DNA of 64,000 bases from Dactylorhiza incarnata (taxonomy: Eukaryota > Streptophyta > Magnoliopsida > Asparagales > Orchidaceae): positions 9,567,001 to 9,631,000 of the forward strand of contig JAWHQI010000028.1 in the NCBI GenBank assembly GCA_033032865.1, written 5' to 3'. Numbering within the stretch: position 1 is the stretch's first letter; the number at the start of each line of letters is the position of its first letter. This document shows positions 45,068 to 55,794 of this stretch, piece by piece. The translations under genes were made by a program, and so were the position numbers. The notes beneath the pieces are model-generated. The model had not been told where the DNA came from and did no database searches. It worked only from the letters and a program-made list of their open reading frames with translations.

Positions 45068-46303
45068 CTAGCTAATGGGCGTATGAAAAAGGAAATGAAC
45101 AGGTAACTGTTCTAATACGCGTGTCGGTAGCGGGTACCGATACGGCGACAGAACAGTTACTCCTCTACCCAAATAATAATACCTACATAACGCAGGTAGA
45201 GGAAACAGAAAGTAAGAAGAGGAGGAGATATCCTCACTCAACTCACCAAACACATCCTTCCCTAGCAAGGTGTCGTCAACAGGGAGGTGGCAGGAGGAAA
45301 AGGCAATGAGTGGAGCTTCCTCTACGGAGGGGGAATCAACCTCCTCACATAAGAGGATGCTCTCATCATTGACTTGGGCAATATGCACCAAATCCTCCTG
45401 GGGTACCTGTGAAGACTCAACCTGCACAGGCTCGGATGAAGAGGGGGGATCGAGAAATAAACAAGACGAAGAACATAAATAATCAAAAATCGGGGGAGTG
45501 GTCCCGGTCTCACTCCCATCAGGTTGGGTAAGTAAAATAATGTTTGCATTGTCATCAATGCTACAAGGTTCGGCGGGATCAACAGTGGCCATGCCTAAGA
45601 TTTGGACTTCCAAAACCGGTGCTGAGGAAAACTCCTCTTCACCTAGGAGGTTGTCCTCCTCCATAGGAGTAGGCACACTACTAAGATCAACAGCCTCCTC
45701 TTATGACACATCATTGACAATGTCGTCAGAGACGAATGTAGTATGCACAACAGGGGGAAGAATACTGCTCGGATAAAAGTCGAGCACCGTTTCCTCACAA
45801 AGAATCGAATCCACTAGGGGTGGTGGATGCAACGGGAGAATAGGCTAAGCAATGTCGGTGCCCAGATCAGCCACACATTTGGTGACTGTGTCAACGCCAT
45901 ACCCTTCAAGATGTGAAGGTGGCAAAGACACATAACCGGATGTTGAAGGTGTGCCGCCAGAGTTAGGAGTTGGGATGATCCGGGTATCTGGCTCGTCATC
46001 CTCGTCCAATTGGCGAAGATACTCGGCACAGTCCTTCAAGACATGATCAGTGCTCCGACAAAACCGGCACTGCCTTGCGGGCTTCTTTGGCACAGCGGGT
46101 GCTGAAGCCGAAAAGAAGTATGACGGTAAAGGCTCAGCAGAGTAGCCATAAGACTTACGCGCACCATATGGAGTATCAGACGAAGTCGGTGCTCTATATG
46201 CTGAGCGAGAAGAATTATGCCCACCATTCTCCGTAGGGCATTCATCACTAGAGTGGGAGGTAGCTCTACACCAACGGCAACGGATATTAAAATGTGCCCA
46301 CAT
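45068..46303 (-). pseudogene. NA-1 gag-like frame with two zinc knuckles
   Basis: One reading frame of about 412 codons from ATG 46303 to 45068, broken by in-frame stops near 45845 and 45701. Two CX2CX4HX4C knuckles are visible: CRWCRATSHSSDEC at residues 9-22 and CRFCRSTDHVLKDC near residue 79. Then come Pro/Ser/Thr-rich and acidic stretches with no known domain. No Gag core, protease or polymerase is seen. It could be a nucleocapsid-only protein supplied in trans to, or parasitic on, an Athila-type particle; that role is inference. Confidence 0.7.
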
Positions 46304-46494
46304 AGTGTGAAGATAATACGATTCAAATAGAAAAACACTATTGTGCGAAATACCACACCTAACAAAAATTACTAACGCAACCTAATTAAAAACAGGAAAC
46401 AGAATACGAGGAAATAAAGCAAAGGAATGCAATTTACAAATAGAAGGGCTTCTCTCTTAGGTTCTCCCTCTCCAGAAAACTCACATGACTGTGT

Positions 46495-46512
46495 TCCCCG
46501 GCAACGACGCCA
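46495..46512 (-). other. NA-1 primer binding site (near tRNA-Asp)
   Basis: The minus strand TGGCGTCGTTGCCGGGGA differs at one position from the sites of Athila-1 and NA-2. Confidence 0.85.
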
Positions 46513-46518
46513 AAAACT

Positions 46519-47657
46519 TGATGCGATTTATTCGGCAAGTGCACCGGTCGCAAGCACCTCTTCGACAAGCACACCACTAGCAATTACTAGTGCGGCACCG
46601 AACACGATGGCGGAATGGAAATTAGATGGGGGCGCACCTCAATAAGCACATATGAACTAAATGATTCCAAATAAATGAAATAAACATTAAGCAATATTGT
46701 TCATAGCACACATCATCAATAATATAGAAGAACCTAGCTTATACAATCAACAACATAAGGAAGAAGAATAGAGTAAAGGAATCGACCACATCCAAAGCCC
46801 CATCGAAGATTCACTTTTGGAATCGCAGGGTTGTCAATCCGCGTCCAAGCTCGGTCTTCAACTGCGTCCGGGGTAGAGAAGGCTGTCACTACCTTCCAAT
46901 GGACCCATCTTCTTCGTGTCACGATCTGGTCTCCACCGATACACGATCTCCTTGCTTGATGTTGGCGATATTTAGGCTTGAAACCTCTCCTTGGAGCTCA
47001 AGGATGATGGAGGAGGCCTGGGGGGTGGAGAACCAGCGAGAAGAGCGAAAACGGCGGACTGGCAAAGTTGGAAATGAACGATCCCGCCCTAATTTGCGAG
47101 CAGGTCAATATATAGGCGCTGTAATAAACAGTGCGCACGATCGGTGGCGCACGACCAGTGGTCGTGCGCACTAGAATCCTGCGATCATGCGCCTGCCTGG
47201 GCGGAGCCTGCAATGTAAGAAATTTATAAAATATAATGTTCGCACGACCAGTGGTGCACGACCAGTGGTCGTGCGCACTATCGTAAGTGGTCGTGCGCGC
47301 TGGTTGAGACAGAACTCATAAAATGGGGGTTAAGTGCGCACGATCAGCGGAGCACGACCAGTGGTCGTGCGCAATAGAACCAGTGATCGTGCGCAGTGTT
47401 CCTGTACAGAATTGTACCGGGGACACCTGCACGACTCCTGTTCCTACAGAAATGCTAATTAGGCCACTGAAAGTGGCACTCAACAATACGATAAGGCTAT
47501 CAAAACAGAGTAAGCATAAAAACACACCAAATTAGGCCAAGAAGTGCACCTAGCATAGAATGACAAATATGAGCTAAAATAAGGCTAAAGTGCAGTGGAA
47601 TGACTAGAAAAACGGCCCAGATGAGTCCATATATGTGTATATAATTGGGACTCATCA
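46519..47657 (-). repeat. NA-1 5' LTR (280-bp internal deletion)
   Basis: 1139 bp. Relative to the other LTR it lacks the segment between two GGTCGC sextets (28729-28734 and 29009-29014), keeping one copy. TATATA lies at 47109-47114, and upstream in element orientation are repeated GCGCACGACCAGTGG / CCAGTGGTCGTGCGC palindromes (47130-47400). Confidence 0.92.
47130..47400. repeat. CGCACGACCAGTGGTCGTGCG palindrome array in NA-1 U3
   Basis: At least four full or half copies of a 22-23-bp palindrome with GCGCACGAC arms lie immediately upstream of the TATA box. Equivalent arrays are in NA-2 at 56890-57150 and 62555-62720. Confidence 0.88.
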
Positions 47658-47662
47658 ATGCG

Positions 47663-47866
47663 TCGACTAAAAGTCAAAGCTACGTCGACATAGGATACGT
47701 CGAATTCTTCTTGAAGTTACTTCGACTCATTCTGAAACGAACGTCGACATTACTTCGACGTTGCGTCGAATACTATTCGACGCATGTTTACTTAACCTTG
47801 ATTTTTCTTTCTTAGAATTAATATTCAACTCATTTTCAGGGGTTAAGAGAAATCATTTTCCCAACA
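47663..47866 (-). repeat. Copia-3 5' LTR, second segment
   Basis: It resumes the CGTCGA array after NA-1 and ends TTCCCAACA at 47866, matching 19184-19387. CACTG (47867-47871) is the Copia-3 duplication. Confidence 0.93.
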
Positions 47867-47871
47867 CACTG

Positions 47872-48319
47872 TAAACAACCCAACACCATCATGACCTTTG
47901 ATATTGAGTCGGAGGTCTATAGTTTACTTTCTTTACTGCTGTCAGAGAAGATACTTGACCTTGCAGGCAACTTGGTGGATTTCAACGGAGAGCTTGGACT
48001 TTGGGTTTTCGATAATGACATCATTGATGTTTGGATCCTGGTAGAATGTTGGGTCAAGAGATATTCAATCAACTATTGTAGTTTGAGTGGATGTTCTGTC
48101 CGATTAGGTGGGTGAAATGACCTTTGGATTAGAGGTGATGCAGTTTTTGTCAAAGAGAACGAGCTCCTCATTGATGTCTCTGAACCACGATATCTTATTC
48201 GATGGAATTTCAAGTCTGGAGCTTGTTGCTTCTATCAGAGAGAAATCCATTGTGAGCACATTGGTCGTTCTTACCCTTAAATGGAATCATTGGTCGATCC
48301 TGATTTCTTTTTAACATAA
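47872..48319 (+). pseudogene. F-box gene copy 2, 3' part (FBA domain C-terminus)
   Basis: Joined across the CACTG duplication, the frame from 18059 continues directly into TIMTFDIESEVYSLLSL here, the FBA motif that starts fDIe.E.f. It continues with GELGLWVFDNDIIDVWIL and VKENELLIDVSEPRYLIRW. In-frame stops are TGA 48113-48115 (CGA in copy 1) and TAA 48278-48280. The natural end is TAA 48317-48319. The exact restoration of frame shows that Copia-3 hit an open coding sequence; I cannot say whether the stops came before or after. Confidence 0.88.
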
Positions 48320-48590
48320 CCATACCCATACCCATACCCATATGTGGTTTATTATGAAGTTATGAATGCATTAATATAACTTATGAACGCATATTGTATG
48401 GATTTTGTTGTTATATATGTATTTTGGTTTGTGTTTTCTCATTAGAGCATAGTTTTCACAAATATTCACACATAAGTTTATTATTTTCTTGAATCAAAGT
48501 CAAGCCGCTCTAGTGATGAGCTAAATAAGCATAAAATGAGGAACAATGTCAGGAATAAAATTAGGAATTTTGAAAAATCAATGTTCTTCC
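48070..48590 (+). repeat. Segmental duplicate of 202-709
   Basis: See the left copy. Homology ends at 48590, where Copia-4 begins. The equivalent uninterrupted sequence in copy 1 continues TACATGAAC at 710. Confidence 0.85.
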
Positions 48591-49867
48591 TGTTGGATCG
48601 GTAGGAGCCCTTAGAATGGGGGTGAATAAGGGTTTTCAAAAACTTAAGATATTCTTTGAAAAACTTTGAAAATGCTTTGATTATTTAACTAGAGAAGATC
48701 AAGACAAATAGTGAAGTAAAAGTAAAGACATGATTTTATTAACTTGAGAAGCATGATTACAAAACTTGATCTCTTATCGAAGCTTGAAATCAATGCGAAT
48801 AGAAAGACTCTTTTGGTTTTCTATATGGACTCGTATCCCCACGAACCTGTTGGCTTTAGCCGATCCTTCCCCGGATACGGCCTCAAGCCGCTCTAGACAA
48901 CCCTTCCCCGGATATGGCCTCGAGCACCCCCTAGACCTACACCCGAGACCTAGTCGCCAACACGAGGCGAATTTCAGCCCTAAGTCCTACCCAGACCTAG
49001 TCGCCAACACGAGGCGAGTTTACTTAAACGATTACAAGAAAGGATGTGAAATGAAAATACAATAATATAAAAACTCCCTCTATGTGGATCTCTTAGAGAA
49101 GTAGACGAAGACGCAGAGTATGATCGTAGTCGATGCGGTCTTTCGTCACGATGATGACGCGTGTTGAAATCTTCTCCACGGATCTCCTTAAGCCTTCATG
49201 GATTTATGGGAGTATCTTTCTGAACCTTCCTCTCTATGCTGTGGCACGAAGCTCTGGAAATCTGGATCTCAAGAGGATGAGGAAGACGGAGCCAATGGGT
49301 CCTTTTTATAGTCTCAACGCTAGCGCCTGCGCTAGTGCTACCGCCGGCGCTATCCCATATTAGGACATATTCTGCGCGGTAGAATATTCAATCCAAGGAA
49401 ACAATTCTCTATTGCCTACTGTGCTCCTCGCTATCGCCCGCGCTATCGGATATCGCTTGGCGCTATCTCCTTCTATAAGTCCTCCCGGCAATTGCGCTTT
49501 AAGCCAATATTTCGTCGAACGGGAATTCGTCGAACGCCGCTAAGAGTTTGTCGAACGATTTTCGTCGAACGATATTTCGTCGACCGCCGCTAAGAATTAG
49601 TCGAATGAATTTTCGTCGAACACCGTTATGATCATTTTGTCGAGCGCCGCTAACAATTCGTCGAACGACAGCTAGCGCCTGCGCTAGTACTATCACCAGC
49701 GCTAGTAGGTGTTTTGGATTTGATGGCTCAACTTTGGAGGCAACCTTCTTATGTAATCCTTGAGTCATGTGGACTTTGTTATCCTGCACACTAGAACACA
49801 CAAGATCAAATACACATAGGATTTGTTATTCTCAAACCTAGGAGATGCGGAAGACCATGTTCCTACA
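48591..49867 (-). repeat. Copia-4 3' LTR
   Basis: 1277 bp. The minus-strand TATA (TATAAAAA) is at 49303-49310. Upstream in element orientation (49318-49712) are GCTAGCGCCTGCGCTAG-type palindromes and TTCGTCGAACG repeats. Confidence 0.9.
49318..49712. repeat. Palindrome arrays in Copia-4 U3
   Basis: Two motif families, AGCGC(C/T)...GCGCTAG inverted pairs and TTCGTCGAACGCCGC repeats, lie directly upstream of the TATA box. A further copy of the first family lies internally at 52485-52530. Confidence 0.82.
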
Positions 49868-52800
49868 AACTCCCCCTTTTGATAATAACAAATCCATTAA
49901 TGATAAATTAGAGCATTAATATATAAGCATGAAGAATTGCTCCCCCTAAATACATGCTCCCCCTAAGTGAATGCTCTCCTAATATGTAAGCTATCATCTT
50001 TATTAAGCATTATATGTTGATGGAAGATATTATTTATCATGTTAGTTCTCCCCCTTTTGTTATTAGCAAAAGCGGGTAAGGAGACACCACTTAAAAGTAG
50101 ATAATAAGATAAAGGCATGATCGAGCTTGTAGAGAGAAGGAAATGATAAGGAGTTTTAGAATACTTTTTATAAAAATAGATCAGAGTTTTTAGCTTAAAG
50201 ATGAACAATCTGACATTTGTCAAGTACTTAATATTATCATGTTAGTTTTTCTTTTTTATATAAGAGTTTTAAGCATAAAAAAATGTAATAATTTCCAAGT
50301 AACTAAACTACCCAAACAATATGTCTACACCCTAACTCCGTATTAAGTGACGGATGGGCATGAGGAGCTGCAAACATGCCGTAGGTTGGGGTGTTAGTCC
50401 CATATGCAAACACTAGACAAACCTCAACCTAGCACTCTTTCCCCCCAGTGCCTCGCAAGGCCCCACAAGAACCCTCCCCAGTTAAGGACAAGACATGACT
50501 AGAAATAAGGTTATCTAATGTCTACAACCCTACGCCCCCGCTATGGTGAGATATGAAGTCATGGATAATAATTATTGGAAGCGTTAAAGCGTTTTAAATC
50601 AAATTATAATTTCATAGCCAATGGGTTTTAATATTTGAATTTTTTAAAGAAAAGTTCACATAGCTAATCAATTAATAAATCCGAGTTTTAGTATTACAAT
50701 ATTTTCATAGAAATAAATCAGAGTTTTTAGCAAAAAAAATATTTATGTTTAGAGTAACCAATATAAGGTTTACCATGCAAGTCTACCACTTGTTGAAAGA
50801 AAGGAATTTTAAGATTCAAGTGATGATGCACACAAAATAAAAGACTTTAAGTAAGCATGAAAGCGCAAGGTAAAACAATTATATGGTTATGATTCGGAAG
50901 ACTTATCGAAATACAAGCAACATCTTATTGTAATAAATGATGGTCCATAAAAAGGTATATGAGTTCAATTTCATAAAGAAGATGTTTTTGTAGATCATTG
51001 TTCAATTAAAATCTTTAAGTTTAACAATAAAGTAACCAAGCATGAAATAATGTAATCAAAAAGAAATTGCTACAATGTTACTTTAATTCATAATTTCAAA
51101 AACATACCACACATTGTAGAAAGCATGCTAGGTTATCTAGTGCATTTCATAAATAAAGAGTAGTATAGAATTTTCATTAGGATCCAATACTCATGAGAAG
51201 AAGTGTTATGGAAGATAGTGATGTGCACATAAGTGTATTTTTGAGTAGAGTAAACAAATGTTTTAATCAAAAATACAAGTAGATATGTAAAGTAAAGAGA
51301 GCAATAAAACACAAATAATTTTACATCCACGCACTTCAATGCACAAACAAAATGTACAACTACCAAAGTGCTTTGCACACACAATGCTCATCAAGACTTA
51401 TCCGGGTGCAAAGTAGTGCTTGGGGGATCACATATTTTATTTTATTTTAATGTTGAGACTAGTGATCCGGTGTACTTAAGAGTAAGTGGTTTTTATTTTG
51501 AAAGAAAGATATGGTTTGCACAAGATACTTTACTATTCTTTCCAAGGTGCTCAACCTCACAGCGCTTATTAAGACTTATCAGGAGGTTCAAGTAGTGCTT
51601 GTTGGAGTTATCTTTGTCACTTTATTTTATGATTTTTGTTTTGTACAAAGTTCTCCGAATACACTTGTTTTGTAAACCAATAGAATTTATGAAAACATAA
51701 CCACTTTTCTTAACTTTTAAAAGTGCAAATAAAAGTAGTGTAGGTAAGATACTTGTGCAATTTTAATTCATTGTACTAATACAAAACACACACAAGCATT
51801 CTTAGATTAAGCACATATGTAGACAATGGCAAAATAAGTGAGTGAATAAAGATCATTATCAAACATAAAACATTTACTCATACTTAGAGGCATGCTAAGC
51901 GTAGTTCTACACAACTTTTACAATATAATTGATGCACATATTAATAGATATATCAAAGCATGATGAAAGCAAAGTTCAAAGTAGTTTGAAAAGATAAATT
52001 GCAACATTATAGAAGTTCTAAATAATAGATTAAATTATGCTTGATTTTCTCAATGATGTCCATACAGTATTTTTAATATTTTGGAAGAATAATTTTTATT
52101 TAAAGTTTGAACTCATAAGATTGATCTTGGATTTCCCGAGGACTACCTTGTGAGAGGTTCGCCCGATACTAGGTGATATGATGGGATGATAGCCCAAATC
52201 ACCCTTTCGCAAGATACATGTAAATAGAAAAGTTAAGTAAAAAATAATAATTTTTGATACTTGTTTTTGTTTTATATTTTTGTATTTGATTTTTGCATAT
52301 AGAAATAGAATTTAAACAAATATCCAAAGACAAAACAAAATATTTTTTGTAATTTGGCTTTTGTAATTTTGTATTTTAATTTTTCAAAAACAATTACAGG
52401 CAGAATTGCAAAAAATGAGTAGTACATATAACATAATATATTTTTATTGATTTTTCAGAATTTTAAAATTTCAGAAAATCGGAGACTCGAGCTATCGCCA
52501 GCGGTAGGTCCTAGCGCCTGCGTTAGCTCACAGAGAGTGCTTATTTTAATCATATGGCCTAGATTTTCTTTGATTTTGCTTCCGATTTTTCTTAATTATG
52601 TTTTTGCAATGTAAGGTGTCTAATGAAGTGAGATGAGAAGAAATCGCAAAAAGTTGCGGAAGTTAAAATTAGTACATGAGTTTCATCTTCATTAGAGTTT
52701 CATATTTATTAAACCTTAATTATTGAGTTTTGCACAACATATGCATGAGTGAAATGATCACAAATAAGTGAAATAATATTCATGCAATTTTTCAATTCCG

Positions 52801-53278
52801 ATTTAAACATGATTATGATTAAACATACTTGGGGTAATTGAAAATGACGCAAATATATTAACTACCTAAGTATAACTTGCGCATTTTATAAATTTAGCCT
52901 AATACCCCTAAAATACACCTTTAAATCCATTTTGACACTTATTTCATTTAGTCTTAATAATATCATATGACAAATTTAGTTTTTCAATTTTTATAAGACT
53001 ATTAGGAAATGGATTTAGAAGGAGAAAAATAAAAAGGATAAGTAGATCACTTGGAAAAAATGATATGACTTTTTATTCAACTTTATTAAATTTCATTTAT
53101 TTATGAATTTTGGTTTTAATATGTGAAAGTCATATTACAAGTTATATAAAGTGATCATATCATGATGGCTCAAAGAAAAGAAAATAAAGAAAAGTAAAAA
53201 AAAGGTTAGGCATACAATGAAGTAGAATAATGATATTTCATTTTTAGCTGATTTCTACTTCATGCAAATGACTGGATA
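49868..53278 (-). other. Copia-4 3' internal region without genes
   Basis: About 3.4 kb of AT-rich DNA where pol would be expected. Short frames show no RT, integrase or RNase H motif. A GC-rich palindrome patch, TAGCGCCTGCGTTAGCTC, stands out at about 52485-52530. Confidence 0.7.
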
Positions 53279-54796
53279 CTAATGAATAAGAGATTTAGGT
53301 ATCCAAAGAGGACCAAGAGGGATGGTTCCTTTGGATACCCAAATATAGCTCGTTGACTTTTGTGGAGACAAGGATGGATGGACCCTTTCTTTTGCCATTA
53401 GTGCGTCAATCTTAAGTATGGGTCTCCATTCATACCTTGGGTTAATATTATTTCTATTTGTCAAATTTCCATGATGATTTTGCAAAACATTATTTTTAGT
53501 TTTCAAATTTCCATAATCATTTACTTGAATATTTGGATCAAAAAGGTTTTTGAATTTATAATTTGAAGGAAATTTGTTTGCATTTAATTTTAGATTGGGA
53601 GAAGATTGATATTGTAAATGATGATGATGATAGTGTTTTGGAATTTCATTTACAATCTTTTGAGGTTTTTTATTTCCATGGTTTGGGTTATTCATATTTT
53701 GAGAAATCATATTCAACTTGCTTTTGGAATTTGCTTGATATTTAGAATTTTTCTTTATGATTTCCTTAAGCAAGTTGATTTTAGTTTTTAATTCATTATT
53801 TTTAATCTTTAAATTATGTCTAGCTTTATTATAAGCGATTGTGCTATTTTTAAGAGTGGAAACAATTGAATCTATATGATCTTGATAGTTATTTCTATAT
53901 TCATCAAATGTTTCATCCATCTCTTTAATTTCAATTTTATAGTCTTTGCACTTAGCACAATCATTTATCAAAGATGAATTTTCTAAACATAATTTTTCAT
54001 TTTGTTCTTTTATAAAAAGAAGTTCCATTTCAAGTTTCTTGCATTTTTCTTTTAAGTCATCAAATTCCATACAAGGTGTAGTGTTTTCAACTAAGGACCC
54101 ATGGATAGAACTAGATAAATTTGAATTTGATTGTTCATTAATTTTTGCCTTTAAATTTTTATTTTCTAAGCGCAAATGTTTATTAGCATTTTTTAATTTC
54201 TTAATTTTGCGCTTTGTAGTTTGAAGCATTTGTAATGTAGAAATAGAAGTACAGAAAATGGGATTTGATTTCCTTACATTGCTTTCGGGAGAGGCACGAT
54301 TTGAGCATATCATTTCTTTTACATCTTCTTGGCACTCCTCTTCCGAAGACAGTACTTCTTCTTCTTTTCCATTTGATGTGTGCTCCATTGATCCGTCATG
54401 AGAGGAGCATTCTTGAAGACTTGTGCAGGCTTGCATATTCTCCGGTTCTTGTGATTGTTCCATACCTGTAGAAGTAGAATCATACATTTCTTCAAGAAAT
54501 TTCCATACTTTGTATGCACTAGAAAAACAATATATTAATTTGAAAATATCTTGAGATAAAGCACAAAAAATATAATGCATAGCTTTTGCATTTAGGTGGC
54601 GCTCTTGTTTATTTGATTCGTTCGCTGGTCTAACTATTGCTATATCCCATGCATTGGTATCTAAACTTTTAATAAATTTTTCCATTAATAATTTCCACCC
54701 TTTATAATTTCTCCCTTCGAATAAAGGTGGTTTAGGAGATTTTTCTTCTTCATAAAAATTTACCCCACTAGTAGAAGCGAGATCATGAGACGCCAT
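53279..54796 (-). CDS. gag: Copia-4 Gag, truncated core plus coiled coil
   Basis: 505 codons from ATG 54796, 34 bases past the primer site. The N-terminal copia Gag motif (PPLFEGRNYKGWKLLMEKFI, then SSAYKVWKFLEEMYD) stops after about 110 residues. The second half of the core and the zinc knuckle are missing, replaced by an acidic Ser/Glu stretch. A long coiled coil follows (KRKIKKLKNANKHLRLENKN; LEMELLFIKEQNEKLCLENS), and then an Asn/His-rich tail ending in WVSKGTIPLGPLWIPKSL, which normally precedes the protease. The frame is open throughout, unlike most pol frames here. No RNA-binding motif is seen. Confidence 0.8.
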   Translation of the reverse strand: MASHDLASTSGVNFYEEEKSPKPPLFEGRNYKGWKLLMEKFIKSLDTNAWDIAIVRPANESNKQERHLNAKAMHYIFCALSQDIFKLIYCFSSAYKVWKFLEEMYDSTSTGMEQSQEPENMQACTSLQECSSHDGSMEHTSNGKEEEVLSSEEECQEDVKEMICSNRASPESNVRKSNPIFCTSISTLQMLQTTKRKIKKLKNANKHLRLENKNLKAKINEQSNSNLSSSIHGSLVENTTPCMEFDDLKEKCKKLEMELLFIKEQNEKLCLENSSLINDCAKCKDYKIEIKEMDETFDEYRNNYQDHIDSIVSTLKNSTIAYNKARHNLKIKNNELKTKINLLKEIIKKNSKYQANSKSKLNMISQNMNNPNHGNKKPQKIVNEIPKHYHHHHLQYQSSPNLKLNANKFPSNYKFKNLFDPNIQVNDYGNLKTKNNVLQNHHGNLTNRNNINPRYEWRPILKIDALMAKERVHPSLSPQKSTSYIWVSKGTIPLGPLWIPKSLIH

Positions 54797-54830
54797 TATT
54801 CCCAGTTGTCAAGCCGATTTGGAATAACTT

Positions 54831-54842
54831 GCTCTGATACCA
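54831..54842 (-). other. Copia-4 primer binding site (tRNA-iMet)
   Basis: The minus strand reads TGGTATCAGAGC, two bases from the 5' LTR. Confidence 0.9.
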
Positions 54843-54844
54843 CT

Positions 54845-55794
54845 TGTTGGATTGGTAGGCGCCCTAAGAGGGGGGGGGGGGTGAATAAGAGTTTTCAAAA
54901 ACTTAAGATATATTTTGAAAAACTTTGAAAAAGCTTTGATTATTTAACTAGAGAAGATCAAGACAAATCAAGTGAAGTAAAAGTAAAGACATAATTTTAT
55001 TAACTTGAGAAGCATGATTACAAAACTTGATCTCTTATCGAAGCTAGAAATCAAAGCGAATAGAAAGACTCTTTTGGTTTTCTATACGGACTCGTATCCC
55101 CACGAACCGGTTGGCTTTAGCCGATCCTTCCCCGGATACGGCCGTAAGCCGCTCTAGCCAACCCTTCCCCGGATATGGCCTCGAGCACCCCCTAGACCTA
55201 CACCCGAGACCTAATCGCCAACACGAGGCGAATTTCAGCCCTAAGTCCTACCCAGACATAGTCGCCAACACGAGGCGAGTTTACTTAAACGATTACAAGA
55301 AAGGATGTGAAATGAAAAGACAATAATATAAATACTCCCTCTATGTGGATCTCTTGGATAAGTAGACGAAGACGCAGAGTATGATCGTAGTCGATGCGGT
55401 CTTTCGTCACGATGATGACGCGTGTTGAAATCTTCTCCACGGATCTCCTAAAGCCTTCATGGATTTGTGGGAGTATCTCTCTAACCTTCCTCTCTATGCT
55501 GTGGCACGAAGCTCTGGAATTCTGGATCTCAAGAGGATGAGGAAGACGGAGCAAATGGGTCCTTTTTATAGTCTCAGCGCTAGCGCGTGCGCTAGTGCTA
55601 CCGCCGGCGCTATCCCATATTAGGACATATTCTGCGTGGATCTCTTGCCTACTGTGCTCCTCGCTATCGCCTACGCTATCGGATATCGTCTGGCGCTATC
55701 TCCTTCTATAATTCCTCCCGGCAATTGCGCTTAAAGCCAATATTTCATCGAACGGGAATTCGTCGAACGCCGCTAAGAGTTTGTCGAACGATTC
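54845..55794 (-). repeat. Copia-4 5' LTR, truncated
   Basis: It matches 48591-49554 with small indels and ends abruptly inside the CGTCGAACG repeats. TATA is at 55563-55570. The missing end would be the U3 start and the target duplication. Confidence 0.88.

Larger units (their letters stand above)
28702..47657 (-). mobile_element. NA-1: non-autonomous LTR element of a tRNA-Asp-primed family
   Basis: The ends are TGATGCGATTTATTCGG and GGGACTCATCA, with target duplication ATGCG inside the Copia-3 LTR. Its own sequence is about 5.74 kb (28702-29726 plus 42944-47657) around Athila-1. The LTRs are about 1420 bp (left, split) and 1139 bp (right, with a 280-bp deletion). The primer site near tRNA-Asp and polypurine tract are on the minus strand. 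It has one degenerate gag-like frame with two zinc knuckles and no protease, RT, RNase H or integrase. It shares LTR ends and internal motifs with NA-2. Confidence 0.93.
18060..47866 (-). mobile_element. Copia-3: Sirevirus-like Ty1/copia element disrupting F-box copy 2
   Basis: The ends are TGAAAGTG and TTCCCAACA, with target duplication CACTG at 18055-18059 and 47867-47871. Its own sequence is 18060-28701 plus 47663-47866, about 10.8 kb; the rest is NA-1 and Athila-1. The LTRs are about 1.33 kb. It reads on the minus strand: long Gag with zinc knuckle and coiled coil, pol in copia order, then additional ORFs between pol and the 3' LTR. Long coiled-coil Gag, extra 3' ORF and palindromic LTR motifs are traits of Sireviruses, but I have not done a phylogeny. 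Pol has several stops and a frameshift. Confidence 0.93.
48591..55794 (-). mobile_element. Copia-4: gag-only Ty1/copia derivative, right LTR truncated
   Basis: The left LTR is 48591-49867 (TGTTGGATCGG...TTCCTACA), with polypurine tract AAGGGGGAGTT on the minus strand at 49868-49878. The right (5') LTR starts at 54845 and breaks off at about 55794. The primer site (54831-54842) is for tRNA-iMet. The 5-kb internal region encodes only a partial Gag; 49868-53278 has no ORF of note. No target duplication can be checked because the right end is missing. It is non-autonomous; its Gag layout resembles Sirevirus-type copia. Confidence 0.88.
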
